DNA from: Sphingobium sp. CCH11-B1
GTDB taxonomy: Bacteria; Pseudomonadota; Alphaproteobacteria; Sphingomonadales; Sphingomonadaceae
Direction of reading: 5' to 3'
Length of the DNA: 64,000 bases
Assembly: GCF_001556865.1 (NCBI RefSeq)
Contig: NZ_LSJY01000070.1
Location: forward strand, 26,061-90,060
The translations under genes and the position numbers were made by a program. The stretch's first letter is position 1; each line of letters opens with the position of its first letter. The notes below the pieces were generated by a model, which did no database searches, had not been told where the DNA came from, and saw nothing but the letters and a program-made list of their open reading frames with translations. Positions 55,796 through 64,000 of the stretch are shown here, piece after piece.

Positions 55796-58192
55796 TCAGT
55801 GCCGCAGGGCCGCGTCCCCGTCCCTGCCCGTTCCGGTCGGAGGCTGCGCCGCCAAATCGTCTTCTTCTGTCCAGGCGATCGCTTCCGGCTTCGAAACCAG
55901 CGCCCGCGCGAGCACTTCGTCGACATGGGACACGGGCACGATATCCAGCCCCTCACGAATGTTCGCAGGGATTTCCGCCAGGTCCTTTTCATTTTCCTGG
56001 GGAATCAGCACTGTCTTGATGCCGCCACGCAGCGCCGCCAAAAGCTTTTCCTTGAGGCCGCCGATGGGAAGCACCCTGCCGCGCAACGTCACCTCGCCGG
56101 TCATCGCCACGTCCTTGTGGACGGGAATGCCGGTCAACGTCGACACGATCGTCGTCACCATGCCGATGCCCGCGGATGGACCATCCTTGGGCACCGCGCC
56201 TTCGGGCAGGTGGATGTGGATGTCCTTCCGGTTGAAGAGGCTGGGCTTGATGCCATAGCCCGGCGAGCGCGCCTTCACGTAGGAGAAAGCCGCCTGCACC
56301 GACTCGGTCATCACCTCGCCCAGCTTGCCGGTGGTCTTGATCTGCCCCTTGCCGGGCACCGTCACGGCCTCGATCGTCAGCAACTCGCCGCCGACTTCCG
56401 TCCAGGCCAGGCCGGTCACCGCGCCGATCTGATTTTCTTCCTCGCCCACGCCGTGACGGAATTTCCGCACACCGGCAAAATCGGACAGATTATCGGGCGT
56501 GATGACGATCTTGTCGGCCGCGCCTTCCAATATCCGGCGCAGCGCCTTGCGGGCCAGGCGCGCCACTTCGCGCTCAAGCGTGCGGACGCCCGCCTCGCGC
56601 GTGTAGAAACGGATGAGATCGCGCACCGCCTCTTCCGTCACCTCGAACTCGCCGTCCTTCAGGCCATGGGCGTCGATCTGCTTGGGCACCAGATGGCGCT
56701 GCGCGATCTCTACCTTCTCGTCCTCGGTATAGCCCTCCAGCCGGATGATCTCCATGCGGTCGAGCAAAGGTTGCGGCAAGTTCAGCGAGTTGGCGGTCGT
56801 AACGAACATCACGTCCGAAAGATCGACGTCGATTTCCAGATAATGATCCTGGAACTTGCTGTTCTGCTCGGGGTCCAGCACCTCCAGCAGGGCAGAGGCC
56901 GGATCACCCCGGAAATCCTGCCCCAGCTTGTCGATCTCGTCGAGCAGGAAGAGCGGATTCATCGTGCCGGCCTTCTTGAGGTTCGACACGATCTTGCCCG
57001 GCAGGGAGCCGATATAGGTCCGCCTGTGGCCGCGAATTTCCGCTTCGTCGCGCACGCCGCCCAGTGACTGGCGCACGAACTCGCGGCCCGTGGCCTTGGC
57101 GATCGAGCGGCCAAGCGAGGTCTTGCCGACGCCCGGCGGGCCGACGAGGCACAGGATCGGCCCTTTCAGCTTGTTGGTGCGCGCCTGGACGGCGAGATAT
57201 TCGATGATCCGGTCCTTGACCTTCTCCAGCGCGAAATGATCCTCGTCCAGGATCGCCTGCGCTTTCTTGAGGTCGGTCTTGACCTTGCCCTTCTTGCCCC
57301 AGGGAAGCCCCAGCAGCACGTCGAGATAGTTGCGCACGACCGTGGCTTCAGCCGACATGGGCTGCATGCCCTTGAGCTTTTTGAGCTCCGCCGTCGCTTT
57401 CGCGCGCGCTTCCTTGCTGAGCTTGGCCTTGGCGATCTTTTCGGTGAGCTCGGCGAGTTCGTCGCCCTCCTCGCCCTCGCCATTGCCCAGCTCGCGCTGA
57501 ATGGCTTTAAGCTGTTCGTTCAGATAATATTCGCGCTGGGTCTTCTCCATCTGCCGCTTCACGCGGCCGCGAATCTTCTTCTCGACCTGGAGCACGCCCA
57601 GTTCGCCTTCCATGAAGGCGAAGACCATTTCGAGCCGCTTGACCGGGTCCGCTTCGACCAGCAGCGACTGCTTGTCGGAAACCTTGACGTTGATGTTCGC
57701 CGCCACCGCATCGGCCAGCCGTCCGGCATCCTCGATCTCGCGCAGCTGCACCGGGGTTTCGGCTGGCAGCTTCTTGTTGAGCTTCGCGTAATTTTCGAAC
57801 TGTTCGGCGACCGAGCGCATCAGCGCGGCGGCTTCCGGGCCTTCGGCGGCCGCTTCCTCGACCGGCGAGACGGTAGCGACAAGATAGGTGTCGTTCGCCT
57901 CCATCCCTTCGAGCTGGGCGCGATGCTTGCCCTCCACCAGAACGCGCACGGTGCCGTCGGGCAGCTTCAGCAGCTGCAGCACCACGGCGACGACGCCCGT
58001 GTCATAGAGGGAGTCGCGCGCCGGATCGTCCTCGGCGGGATCGAGCTGCGAAACGAGGAAGATTTCCTTGGAGCCTTCCATGGCCGCTTCCAGCGCCGCG
58101 ACGCTCTTGTCACGGCCGACGAACAGCGGAACGATCATCTGCGGAAAGACGACGATGTCGCGTAGCGGCAGAAGGGGATATTCTAGTTTCAT
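55796..58192 (-). CDS. lon: ATP-dependent protease Lon
   Basis: Cytosolic AAA+ serine protease removing misfolded and regulatory proteins. LON substrate domain ([17 protein letters not shown]), coiled middle part ([16 protein letters not shown]), AAA+ module ([25 protein letters not shown]) and protease domain with catalytic Ser in [10 protein letters not shown] and Lys in [14 protein letters not shown]. 798 residues with an Ala/Asp-rich tail. ATG 58192 follows GGAG; the in-frame upstream codons to 58270 carry the promoter-like sequence. A sigma-32-like promoter and an inverted repeat precede it. Confidence 0.97.
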   Translation of the reverse strand: MKLEYPLLPLRDIVVFPQMIVPLFVGRDKSVAALEAAMEGSKEIFLVSQLDPAEDDPARDSLYDTGVVAVVLQLLKLPDGTVRVLVEGKHRAQLEGMEANDTYLVATVSPVEEAAAEGPEAAALMRSVAEQFENYAKLNKKLPAETPVQLREIEDAGRLADAVAANINVKVSDKQSLLVEADPVKRLEMVFAFMEGELGVLQVEKKIRGRVKRQMEKTQREYYLNEQLKAIQRELGNGEGEEGDELAELTEKIAKAKLSKEARAKATAELKKLKGMQPMSAEATVVRNYLDVLLGLPWGKKGKVKTDLKKAQAILDEDHFALEKVKDRIIEYLAVQARTNKLKGPILCLVGPPGVGKTSLGRSIAKATGREFVRQSLGGVRDEAEIRGHRRTYIGSLPGKIVSNLKKAGTMNPLFLLDEIDKLGQDFRGDPASALLEVLDPEQNSKFQDHYLEIDVDLSDVMFVTTANSLNLPQPLLDRMEIIRLEGYTEDEKVEIAQRHLVPKQIDAHGLKDGEFEVTEEAVRDLIRFYTREAGVRTLEREVARLARKALRRILEGAADKIVITPDNLSDFAGVRKFRHGVGEEENQIGAVTGLAWTEVGGELLTIEAVTVPGKGQIKTTGKLGEVMTESVQAAFSYVKARSPGYGIKPSLFNRKDIHIHLPEGAVPKDGPSAGIGMVTTIVSTLTGIPVHKDVAMTGEVTLRGRVLPIGGLKEKLLAALRGGIKTVLIPQENEKDLAEIPANIREGLDIVPVSHVDEVLARALVSKPEAIAWTEEDDLAAQPPTGTGRDGDAALRH

Positions 58193-58241
58193 TCGGTCTC
58201 CGGGGCCGATTGGAAGCGGCCCTCTTCTACGGTTCACCGCC

Positions 58242-58270
58242 ATTATGGGGATGCCCGTCGCGCCAATCAA
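58242..58270 (-). promoter_or_regulatory. Candidate heat-shock (sigma-32) promoter of lon
   Basis: Reading the minus strand, TTGATT (58270-58265) and CCCCATAAT (58250-58242) are separated by 14 bases, close to the heat-shock pattern CTTGAA-N12-15-CCCCATNT. The -10 part ends about 50 bp before the lon ATG at 58192. Lon is a known heat-shock gene in other bacteria. The -35 match is partial. Confidence 0.5.
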
Positions 58271-58280
58271 TCACGGCGTG

Positions 58281-58314
58281 TCATAAGGACGTCATCATGA
58301 ACGCCGCCTTATGA
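58281..58314. repeat. Inverted repeat upstream of lon, after ybaB
   Basis: Perfect eight-base arms TCATAAGG (58281-58288) and CCTTATGA (58307-58314) with an 18-base spacer, immediately upstream of the candidate lon promoter and five bases past the ybaB end. It may be an operator (two half-sites about two helical turns apart) or a weak hairpin after ybaB. Confidence 0.5.
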
Positions 58315-58318
58315 AGGC

Positions 58319-58642
58319 TCAGAAGGGCAGCTTGAAGCCCGGTGGCAGCGGCAGCCCCGCGGTCATCTTGCCCATTTCGGCGTTGCTGACCTCGTCGGCC
58401 TTCTTGCGCGCGTCGTTGAAGGCAGCGGCGACCAGATCTTCCAGCATCTGCTTTTCCGAAGGCGCGAGCAGGCTGTCGTCGATCGATACGCCGATGATCC
58501 GCCCCTTGGCCGAAGCGCGAACCTTCACCAGGCCGCCGCCGGCGGCGCCTTCGACCTCCAGCTTGTCGAGATTGTCCTGCGCGCGCTGCAATTCTTCCTG
58601 CACACGGCTCGCCATGCCCAGGATTTCATTCAAATCTTTCAT
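58319..58642 (-). CDS. ybaB: YbaB/EbfC nucleoid-associated protein
   Basis: 107-residue DNA-binding dimer. KDLNEILGMASRVQEELQRA, GGGLVKVRASAKGRIIGVSI and the ending LPPGFKLPF identify the family. ATG 58642 overlaps the dnaX stop by ATGA; the dnaX-ybaB pair is almost universal. Its 3' end is close to an inverted repeat that precedes lon. Confidence 0.94.
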   Translation of the reverse strand: MKDLNEILGMASRVQEELQRAQDNLDKLEVEGAAGGGLVKVRASAKGRIIGVSIDDSLLAPSEKQMLEDLVAAAFNDARKKADEVSNAEMGKMTAGLPLPPGFKLPF

Positions 58643-60261
58643 GCTCCTGCACTCCATTGTTCCGGCTTGCTATCCACAAGCTCCGCCTGGGGGAAGGCCG
58701 CCATAGCCGCCTTGACCACCGGGGTTTCCAAAATCCTCTCGCGCTCCGCCGCTTGCGCCGCCTGCTCCTGCTCCAGCAGCGTGGCGCCGCCGCCGCTCTG
58801 CTCCAGCCGAACGCTCCACCGCGTGCCCGGCGTGGCGGCATTCAGCGCCGCCTCCAGATCCCGCTTGAAGTCGCCACGCGCCCAGGGATGGGTCAGCCGG
58901 ACGGCAACCTCCGGCGCGTTCAACAAGACCAGCGCCGCGCAATCGTTCAGATGATTGGCCAAAGCCGGCGCCTGCTTGTCCACCAGCGCCACAATGTCCG
59001 CCATCGTCTCAGGCAATCGCGACACAGGGGGCGACGAGGGCGCTGCCGGCTTGCCGTCGATCTGGGCCGAAGGCGCGACCACGCTGCCTCCTTCCCGCAG
59101 CAGCCGCGCCAGTTCGCCCGGATCGGGCATGGTCGCTGCGTGCATGACCCGAAGCAGCGCCATTTCGCAGCTTTCGATCGGCAGCACGGCGCTGGCGACT
59201 TCATCATGCCCCTTCACCAGCAACTGCCACAGCCGATGCAGCGGCGCGAAGCCCAGTTGCGCCGCCCAGTCGGACAGCGCCTCCCGCTCCTCGGCCGACT
59301 GGCCGGGACTGGCAATATCGCGCCCCGCCTTCACCAGGGTCACCGCGTGAACCAGTTCCATGAGGCCGCGCATCAGCGCCAGCGGCTCGACGCCCAGCGC
59401 ATATTGGTCGCGCACGGCGGCAAGCAAGGCCGTCGTATCGCCCGAAAGCAGGAGGCCCAGCAGCCGGCGCACCGATCCGCGGTCGGAGAGGCCCAGCATG
59501 TCGCGCACCTGGGCGGCGGTGACGAGCGGCGCCCCCTCCCCCAACTCCGCGTGCGCGATCGCCTGGTCCAGGATCGAAAGCCCGTCGCGGGCCGACCCTT
59601 CCGCCGCCTGCGCGATCAACGCCAGCGCGTCCGGTTCCGCGGCGACGCTTTCCGCCTCGACCACATGGGCGAAATGATCGGCCAGCAGGTCGGCCGGGAT
59701 GCGCCGCAGGTCGAACCGCTGGCAGCGCGAGAGCACCGTCACCGGCACCTTGTTCACCTCCGTCGTGGCGAAGAGGAATTTCACATGGGCTGGCGGCTCT
59801 TCCAGCGTCTTCAACAACGCATTGAAAGCGTTTTTGGAGAGCATATGCACTTCGTCGATAATGTAGATCTTGTAGCGCGCCGATACAGCGGCATAGCGCA
59901 CGGCTTCGATGATTTCGCGGACGTCATCGACGCCGGTATGGCTGGCGGCGTCCATCTCCACCACGTCGATATGGCGGCCATCGGCAATTGCGCGACACGG
60001 CTCGCACTGGCCGCAGGGGTCGATGGTCGGGCCACCCTGCCCGTCCGGGCCGATGCAGTTCAGCGCCTTGGCGATCAGGCGCGCGGTGGACGTCTTGCCC
60101 ACGCCGCGCACGCCGGTCATCAGGAACGCATGGGCCAGCCGGCCGCGCTTGATCGCGTTGCCCAGCGTCTGGACCATCGCGTCCTGCCCGATTAGTTCGC
60201 GGAACGTGCGCGGACGATATTTGCGCGCAAGGACGCGATAGGGCTGCGGGGAATCGGACAT
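58639..60261 (-). CDS. dnaX: DNA polymerase III subunit gamma/tau
   Basis: Clamp-loader ATPase. Start PYRVLARKYRPRTFRELIGQ, P-loop GVRGVGKTSTAR, zinc module (CGQCEPC with the preceding Cys), DEVHMLSKNAFNALLKTLEE and sensor LSRCQRFDLRRI. 540 residues; domain V at the end is short and Ala/Glu-rich. I saw no A-rich slippery run in the later half, so a separate gamma product by frameshifting as in E. coli is not supported. ybaB overlaps its end, and the SRP RNA gene lies just upstream. Confidence 0.96.
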   Translation of the reverse strand: MSDSPQPYRVLARKYRPRTFRELIGQDAMVQTLGNAIKRGRLAHAFLMTGVRGVGKTSTARLIAKALNCIGPDGQGGPTIDPCGQCEPCRAIADGRHIDVVEMDAASHTGVDDVREIIEAVRYAAVSARYKIYIIDEVHMLSKNAFNALLKTLEEPPAHVKFLFATTEVNKVPVTVLSRCQRFDLRRIPADLLADHFAHVVEAESVAAEPDALALIAQAAEGSARDGLSILDQAIAHAELGEGAPLVTAAQVRDMLGLSDRGSVRRLLGLLLSGDTTALLAAVRDQYALGVEPLALMRGLMELVHAVTLVKAGRDIASPGQSAEEREALSDWAAQLGFAPLHRLWQLLVKGHDEVASAVLPIESCEMALLRVMHAATMPDPGELARLLREGGSVVAPSAQIDGKPAAPSSPPVSRLPETMADIVALVDKQAPALANHLNDCAALVLLNAPEVAVRLTHPWARGDFKRDLEAALNAATPGTRWSVRLEQSGGGATLLEQEQAAQAAERERILETPVVKAAMAAFPQAELVDSKPEQWSAGA

Positions 60262-60318
60262 GCCTCTGTCCTAGCCGCTCAGGCGGCCCTTGTCGAAGCA
60301 GGATGCTGCTGGAAAGTA

Positions 60319-60405
60319 GGAGCCGGAACGACCCGTGACGAAATCACTGTGGCTGCTTCCGTCAGGACCTGACCCGGTTCGCGACGATCACGTCCGCCCG
60401 ACTCC
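60319..60405 (-). ncRNA. ffs: Small signal recognition particle RNA (4.5S)
   Basis: On the minus strand a long hairpin closes with GGAGTCGGG pairing to CCGGCTCC, and the apex has the SRP core GGGTCAGGTCC then GGAAGCAGCC with its asymmetric loop for Ffh binding. The apical tetraloop reads UGAC rather than the common GGAA. Ends are taken from the outer stem; the transcript may extend a few bases. Position next to dnaX/ybaB is common in bacteria. Confidence 0.9.
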
Positions 60406-60459
60406 CGGCGCGGCATATGGCGAAAGGGTGACGGGATGGCAAGAGGCAGGATGCGCCCC

Positions 60460-61419
60460 CTATTCCAGCCCGCTCTTCTGTGCCCGGCCAACGAAGCTGA
60501 GCGCCGCTTGCGCCGTTTCCGCTATCGCCGCCTCCGCCTTCGCTGCGTTGACCGTCGGCCGATCCAGGTAGATGGCGAGGATATATTCGTCCCCCGAAGG
60601 CGATTTCACGAGCGCCACGTCGTTATAGGCGGTGCCGCAGGTTCCTGTCTTGCTGCCTGACGTCCAGCCTTCGGGCAGGCCTGCCTTGATCCGCTTGTCG
60701 CCGGTGCTGCTGGCGTTCAGCCAAGCGCGCAGCTTGGCGGCGCTCTCCGCCGCCATGTCGCGGAAGATCAGCCTGCCCATCAGCCCGGCCATGGCCGCGG
60801 GCGATGTCGTATCGCGCGGATCGCCCTCCACATTCTCGTTGAGCGCGGGTTCGTCCCGGTCCAGCCGCGACACCGTGTCGCCATGCGCGCGCATGAAGGC
60901 GGTGAGACCATCCGGCCCGCCCAGCATCGGGAGCAGCAGGTTGGCGGCGCTGTTGTCGCTGACCTCGACCGCCGCCTGCGCCAGTTCACCCATCGTCATT
61001 CGGCCCCGCTTCAGATTCTTCTTCACCACCGGCGCATAGTCCAGCAGGTCGTCCTTGCCGAAGGGGATCGTGCCTTCCAGCCCGAACTTTCCACCCTCCG
61101 CGCCGATCAGCACGGCGGCGGCCAGCGGCGCCTTGAAGGTCGAGCACATGGCGAAGCGTTCGTCCCGGTTGAAACCGAGGATCAGCGCCCCGTTCGCATC
61201 CACCAGGGCAACGCCGAGGCGGCCGCCTGTCTCTGCCTCTATTTCCTTGGGATTGCGCACTTCCGCCAGCGCGGATTGCGGCACCAGATAGCGCGGCGCG
61301 GCGGGCATCAGAGAATCGAGCCGCCCGGTGGGCACAGGCTCCTTCGCCTGCTTTTTCTCAGCGGCCATGGATGGTGCAGCCACCAACGCGAACGCAATCA
61401 GGACGAAAAGCGTCTTCAT
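60460..61419 (-). CDS. bla: Class A beta-lactamase with carbapenemase-like cysteine pair
   Basis: Periplasmic serine beta-lactamase of 319 residues with signal peptide MKTLFVLIAFALVAAPSMAA and a longer N-terminal extension than usual. All class A motifs are present: STFK (Ser93, Ambler 70), SDN (154-156, Ambler 130-132), EPALN (Glu190 and Asn194, Ambler 166 and 170) and KTG (257-259, Ambler 234-236). Cys92 directly before the Ser and Cys261 in KTGTCG correspond to Cys69 and Cys238, the disulfide pair of KPC, NMC-A, SME and GES enzymes; Thr260 (Ambler 237) also matches. No regulator or mobile element is adjacent, so it looks like a resident chromosomal gene. Substrate range is inferred only. 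Confidence 0.92.
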   Translation of the reverse strand: MKTLFVLIAFALVAAPSMAAEKKQAKEPVPTGRLDSLMPAAPRYLVPQSALAEVRNPKEIEAETGGRLGVALVDANGALILGFNRDERFAMCSTFKAPLAAAVLIGAEGGKFGLEGTIPFGKDDLLDYAPVVKKNLKRGRMTMGELAQAAVEVSDNSAANLLLPMLGGPDGLTAFMRAHGDTVSRLDRDEPALNENVEGDPRDTTSPAAMAGLMGRLIFRDMAAESAAKLRAWLNASSTGDKRIKAGLPEGWTSGSKTGTCGTAYNDVALVKSPSGDEYILAIYLDRPTVNAAKAEAAIAETAQAALSFVGRAQKSGLE

Positions 61420-61427
61420 CGAACGGG

Positions 61428-61763
61428 TTACATTCCCTGCATATTGTAAAATTCGCCCGGAATGCGAACGGTCAGGCTGTCCATTCCGTCAGCAAGCACG
61501 ATCTGGCAGGCAAGGCGGCTGGTGCGGGTGGCTGCGGCTGCAAGATCGAGCATATCCTCCTCATCCTCGCTGGCGCGGGGCAACCGCGAAAAATCCTGCG
61601 CATCGATGATGACATGGCATGTGGAGCAGGCCATCTGGCCTTCGCACGTGCCCTCCAGCGGCTGTCCTGCGGCCTGCGCCACGTCCAGCAGCACCGAACC
61701 GGGCGCGGCGTCGACCTCCTGCCGGCGCTCTCCATCGGCGCTGACGAAGATGATCCTGGTCAT
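61428..61763 (-). CDS. fdx: 2Fe-2S ferredoxin (adrenodoxin/Isc type)
   Basis: Small electron carrier of 111 residues. Cluster ligands follow the adrenodoxin pattern: CEGQMACSTCHV (Cys-X5-Cys-X2-Cys) and the fourth Cys in SRLACQIVL; the C-terminal DGMDSLTVRIP fits the group. ATG 61763 is chosen; an Arg-rich in-frame extension to 61817 is unlikely. It lies 17 bp after the cysteine desulfurase gene on the same strand, so it probably supplies electrons for Fe-S assembly. Confidence 0.93.
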   Translation of the reverse strand: MTRIIFVSADGERRQEVDAAPGSVLLDVAQAAGQPLEGTCEGQMACSTCHVIIDAQDFSRLPRASEDEEDMLDLAAAATRTSRLACQIVLADGMDSLTVRIPGEFYNMQGM

Positions 61764-61779
61764 GGACTGCGACGCTCCT

Positions 61780-62874
61780 TTACCCCCACGGCTCCGCCTG
61801 CGCGGTCGCCGCCTCATTCAGTGCCTCAGCCGCCCTCTCCAATTCCTCGCGATGCGTGTACCGACCAAAGCCGATCCGCACCGATCCGCGCGCCTGTGCA
61901 TCCGTCAAGCCCAGTGCGCGCAGCACATGGCTAGGCCTTCCAGACCCGCTCGCGCAAGCACTGCCGAGCGAAAAAGCAATATTGCGGCAATATGACAACA
62001 GCCGCGCACCATCGATCCCTTCGCGCCGCACGTTGAGATTGCCGGGATAGCGGTGATCCGCGCTGCCGTTCAGCGTCCAGTCCGCGAACAGGTTGCGCGA
62101 CAGGGCGGCCAGTTGCTCGATATGGGCGCGGTCTTCCTCCGCCCGTTCGCGCATCAGCCGCGCGGCAACGCCAAAGCCAGCGCACAGCGCCGGTGACAGC
62201 GTGCCGGACCGCAGCCCCTGCTCCTGCCCGCCGCCGTGGATCAGCGGCTCCAGCTGGACACCGTCCCGCATCCAGAGGGCCCCGATCCCCTTTGGGCCGT
62301 GAACCTTGTGTGCGCTGATCGCCACCAGGTCGCAGGCCTGCGGCACGGGAATACGCCCGTAACCCTGTACCGCGTCGCACAGGAACAGCGCGCCGACGCT
62401 GTGGGCAAGCTCCGACAGCGCATCGAGCGGCTGGATGACGCCTATCTCGTTGTTGACCAGCATGGCGACGACGATCGCGACACCCGGAACAATGGCGCGC
62501 GCCGCCTCTTCGGCATCGACGAGGCCATCCGGCCCGACCGGCAGGATGGTCACGGCGCGGCCTTTCCGGCGCATCGCCTCCACCGTATCCAGTACGGCGG
62601 CATGTTCGGTCGCGATGGTAACGATCCCGCCCGGCGGCGCGCCCTGGATGGCGATGTTCAACGCCTCGGTCGCGCCGGAGGTGAAGACCAGCCGACCGCC
62701 CTGCGGCAGCAGGCGGCCGATCTCGTCGCGCGCCACCTCCACATGCGCGGCGGCGGCGCGGCCCAGGCGGTGCGCACTATGGGGATTGGCGAACTGGTCG
62801 CGCAGCAGCGGAAGCATGGCATCGAACGCTTCCGGCGCGAGCGGCGTCGTCGCCTGATAATCGAGATAGATCAT
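61780..62874 (-). CDS. Cysteine desulfurase family protein (NifS/IscS-like), downstream copy
   Basis: PLP enzyme releasing sulfur from cysteine. Class V aminotransferase motifs: YLDYQATTPLAPEAFDAM start, TSGATEALN, TEHAAVLD (PLP-stacking His), VNNEIGVIQP, CDAVQGYG, ISAHKVHGPKGIGAL (PLP Lys) and the loop GSACASGSG with catalytic Cys. 364 residues. ATG overlaps the end of the next desulfurase gene (ATGA). Substrate specificity is not certain, so no symbol is given. Confidence 0.92.
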   Translation of the reverse strand: MIYLDYQATTPLAPEAFDAMLPLLRDQFANPHSAHRLGRAAAAHVEVARDEIGRLLPQGGRLVFTSGATEALNIAIQGAPPGGIVTIATEHAAVLDTVEAMRRKGRAVTILPVGPDGLVDAEEAARAIVPGVAIVVAMLVNNEIGVIQPLDALSELAHSVGALFLCDAVQGYGRIPVPQACDLVAISAHKVHGPKGIGALWMRDGVQLEPLIHGGGQEQGLRSGTLSPALCAGFGVAARLMRERAEEDRAHIEQLAALSRNLFADWTLNGSADHRYPGNLNVRREGIDGARLLSYCRNIAFSLGSACASGSGRPSHVLRALGLTDAQARGSVRIGFGRYTHREELERAAEALNEAATAQAEPWG

Positions 62875-63923
62875 CGCCTTGCCCGATCAGCCACGGACCG
62901 CCAGGCGCTGATGAACCTGTCCACATCCCTGTTGCAGGTCTGCGGCCCGAAACTGACTCGCACCACTTCCGCCGCCGCTCCTTCATCCCATCCCATCGCG
63001 CCCAGAACATGACTGGTCCTGAGCGACCCGGAGGAACAGGCGCTGCCGGCCGACACGGAAATGCCGGCAAGGTCGAACTGGATCAACTGCGCGCGCGCCG
63101 ACATTCCGGGCATGCGATAGCTGGCAATGACGGGAATGCGGGCCGCATCGGGGGCGACCACGGTTCCGCCAAACTCCCCGATAGCGGCATCCAGCCGGGC
63201 GCGAAGCTCGGACGCGCGGGGCAGCCAGTCTTCCCGTGCTTCCAGCGCCGCGACCATGGCCAGGATCGCGGGCAGGTTCTCCGTACCGGCGCGATAGCCC
63301 TGTTCCTGCCCGCCGCTCGGTTCGATCAGGGCCAGATCGCGGATCAGCAATGCACCGACGCCGGGCGGCCCACCGAATTTATGGGCGCTGATCGCGATCA
63401 TGTCGGCGTCGGGCAATGGCAGCTTTCCAGCGCTTTGCGCGCAATCGGCAAACAGCATGGCACCCGCGCGATCAAGGGTTTCGAGCGGCTGGATCACGCC
63501 GGTTTCATTATTCACATGCTGAATGGCGAAAAGCGGCGTGCCCGCTCGATCCGCCGGGGGCAGGACGATGCCGTCCGCATTGACCGCCAGCCGTTCCGCG
63601 CCCTTCGTCACCCGCAGCACGGCGTCATGTTCGACCGGCGAGGTAAGGATGCGATCCGCCTTGACCCTGCCTAGTCCGATTCCGATCGCCTCGCTGGCAC
63701 CGGAAGTGAAGATGACATGCCCCCGCCAGTCCAGCGCCGCCTTCAGCCGCGCGCGGGCATCCTCCAGCGCCGCACGCGCCGCGCGGCCATCGGCATGGGG
63801 ACTGGACGGGTTGGCCCAGTGCGCCATCGCACCGACCATCGCGGCCTGTGCCTGCGGCAGCATCGGGGTTGTGGCGGCATGATCCAGATAAAGGCGGTCG
63901 GCGGCCAAGCGGACGTTACTCAT
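62871..63923 (-). CDS. Cysteine desulfurase family protein (NifS/IscS-like), upstream copy
   Basis: Second desulfurase of the pair, 350 residues, divergent in sequence from its neighbour. Motifs: LYLDHAATTPMLPQAQAAMV, TSGASEAIGIG, SPVEHDAVL, VNNETGVIQP, ADCAQSAGK, ISAHKFGGPPGVGAL (PLP Lys) and GSACSSGSL with the catalytic Cys. All key residues are intact, so it should be active or act as a scaffold partner. First of a three-gene set with the second desulfurase and ferredoxin. The upstream 77 bp reach the window end, so further Fe-S genes may precede it. Confidence 0.92.
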   Translation of the reverse strand: MSNVRLAADRLYLDHAATTPMLPQAQAAMVGAMAHWANPSSPHADGRAARAALEDARARLKAALDWRGHVIFTSGASEAIGIGLGRVKADRILTSPVEHDAVLRVTKGAERLAVNADGIVLPPADRAGTPLFAIQHVNNETGVIQPLETLDRAGAMLFADCAQSAGKLPLPDADMIAISAHKFGGPPGVGALLIRDLALIEPSGGQEQGYRAGTENLPAILAMVAALEAREDWLPRASELRARLDAAIGEFGGTVVAPDAARIPVIASYRMPGMSARAQLIQFDLAGISVSAGSACSSGSLRTSHVLGAMGWDEGAAAEVVRVSFGPQTCNRDVDRFISAWRSVADRARR

Positions 63924-64000
63924 TGATTGCGGAAAAGGCAGCGCCCTCTATATAGGCGACTTGCCGCGCCGCGCCAGCGTGAAGCCTTGTGACGCGTGCG

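Noticed and set aside
58639..60261. Programmed frameshift site in dnaX
   Set aside because: No A-rich slippery heptamer was seen in the second half of the gene; the only short A run is early in the gene and in the wrong place.
1..64000. CRISPR array, prophage or complete insertion sequence
   Set aside because: No regularly spaced direct repeats, transposase, integrase or phage structural genes were recognised on either strand.

Overview
The window is GC-rich, densely packed chromosomal DNA from an alphaproteobacterium, most likely a sphingomonad (Sphingobium/Sphingomonas/Novosphingobium group). This rests on gene content and order read from the sequence. The seven-gene series dusB-ntrB-ntrC-ntrY-ntrX-hfq-hflX, a fused IspDF, a COQ10-type START protein beside lipA, and large TonB-dependent receptors with the VTAQKR/VTGTR-type plug start are all typical of that group. 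Many neighbouring genes overlap by 1-4 bases (TGATG, ATGA, GTGA), so translational coupling is common.

Layout. (1) 1-12.5 kb is an accessory-looking block. It starts with a truncated unknown gene at the left edge, followed by two TonB-dependent receptor + PhoD phosphatase pairs pointing toward each other. Between them lie a GPH-type transporter, a LysR regulator and an MFS transporter. The second PhoD is broken by an internal deletion/frameshift just after its DDHE motif. The block ends at the 3' end of a tRNA-Ser gene. (2) 12.7-22.8 kb is a cell-envelope and housekeeping run: MltB-type transglycosylase, an RlpA-like SPOR protein, a D,D-carboxypeptidase, tmk, holB, metG, tatD, a metallo-beta-lactamase-fold hydrolase, a membrane-anchored retropepsin and a KgtP-like transporter. 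(3) 22.9-33.8 kb holds mazG and a small exported repeat protein, converging on hflX. The nitrogen two-component systems NtrBC and NtrYX and an Hfq with two complete Sm-like domains in one chain follow on the minus strand. (4) 33.9-41.5 kb carries ispDF, pncC, coq10-lipA, carbonic anhydrase, an NYN/LabA RNase-like protein, acylphosphatase and alaS. (5) 41.5-53.9 kb has a PilZ protein, a Tat-exported M24 peptidase with a GST, malate synthase G / LysR / malic enzyme, an L,D-transpeptidase, an MFS exporter, a TPR-Asp/Asn beta-hydroxylase, a YitT protein and a small lipoprotein. (6) 54-64 kb carries hisI, tRNA-His, rlpA, the HU gene, lon with a candidate heat-shock promoter, ybaB-dnaX, the small SRP RNA, a class A beta-lactamase with a carbapenemase-like cysteine pair, a 2Fe-2S ferredoxin and two tandem cysteine desulfurases.

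How parts work together. The left block looks like outer-membrane uptake coupled to periplasmic phosphoester cleavage and inner-membrane transport. The ntr block senses nitrogen status and sits with Hfq, a post-transcriptional regulator. Malate synthase and malic enzyme flank one LysR gene, which suggests control of C2/glyoxylate carbon. The ferredoxin and desulfurases belong to Fe-S biogenesis. No CRISPR array, complete insertion sequence, integrase or prophage was seen.
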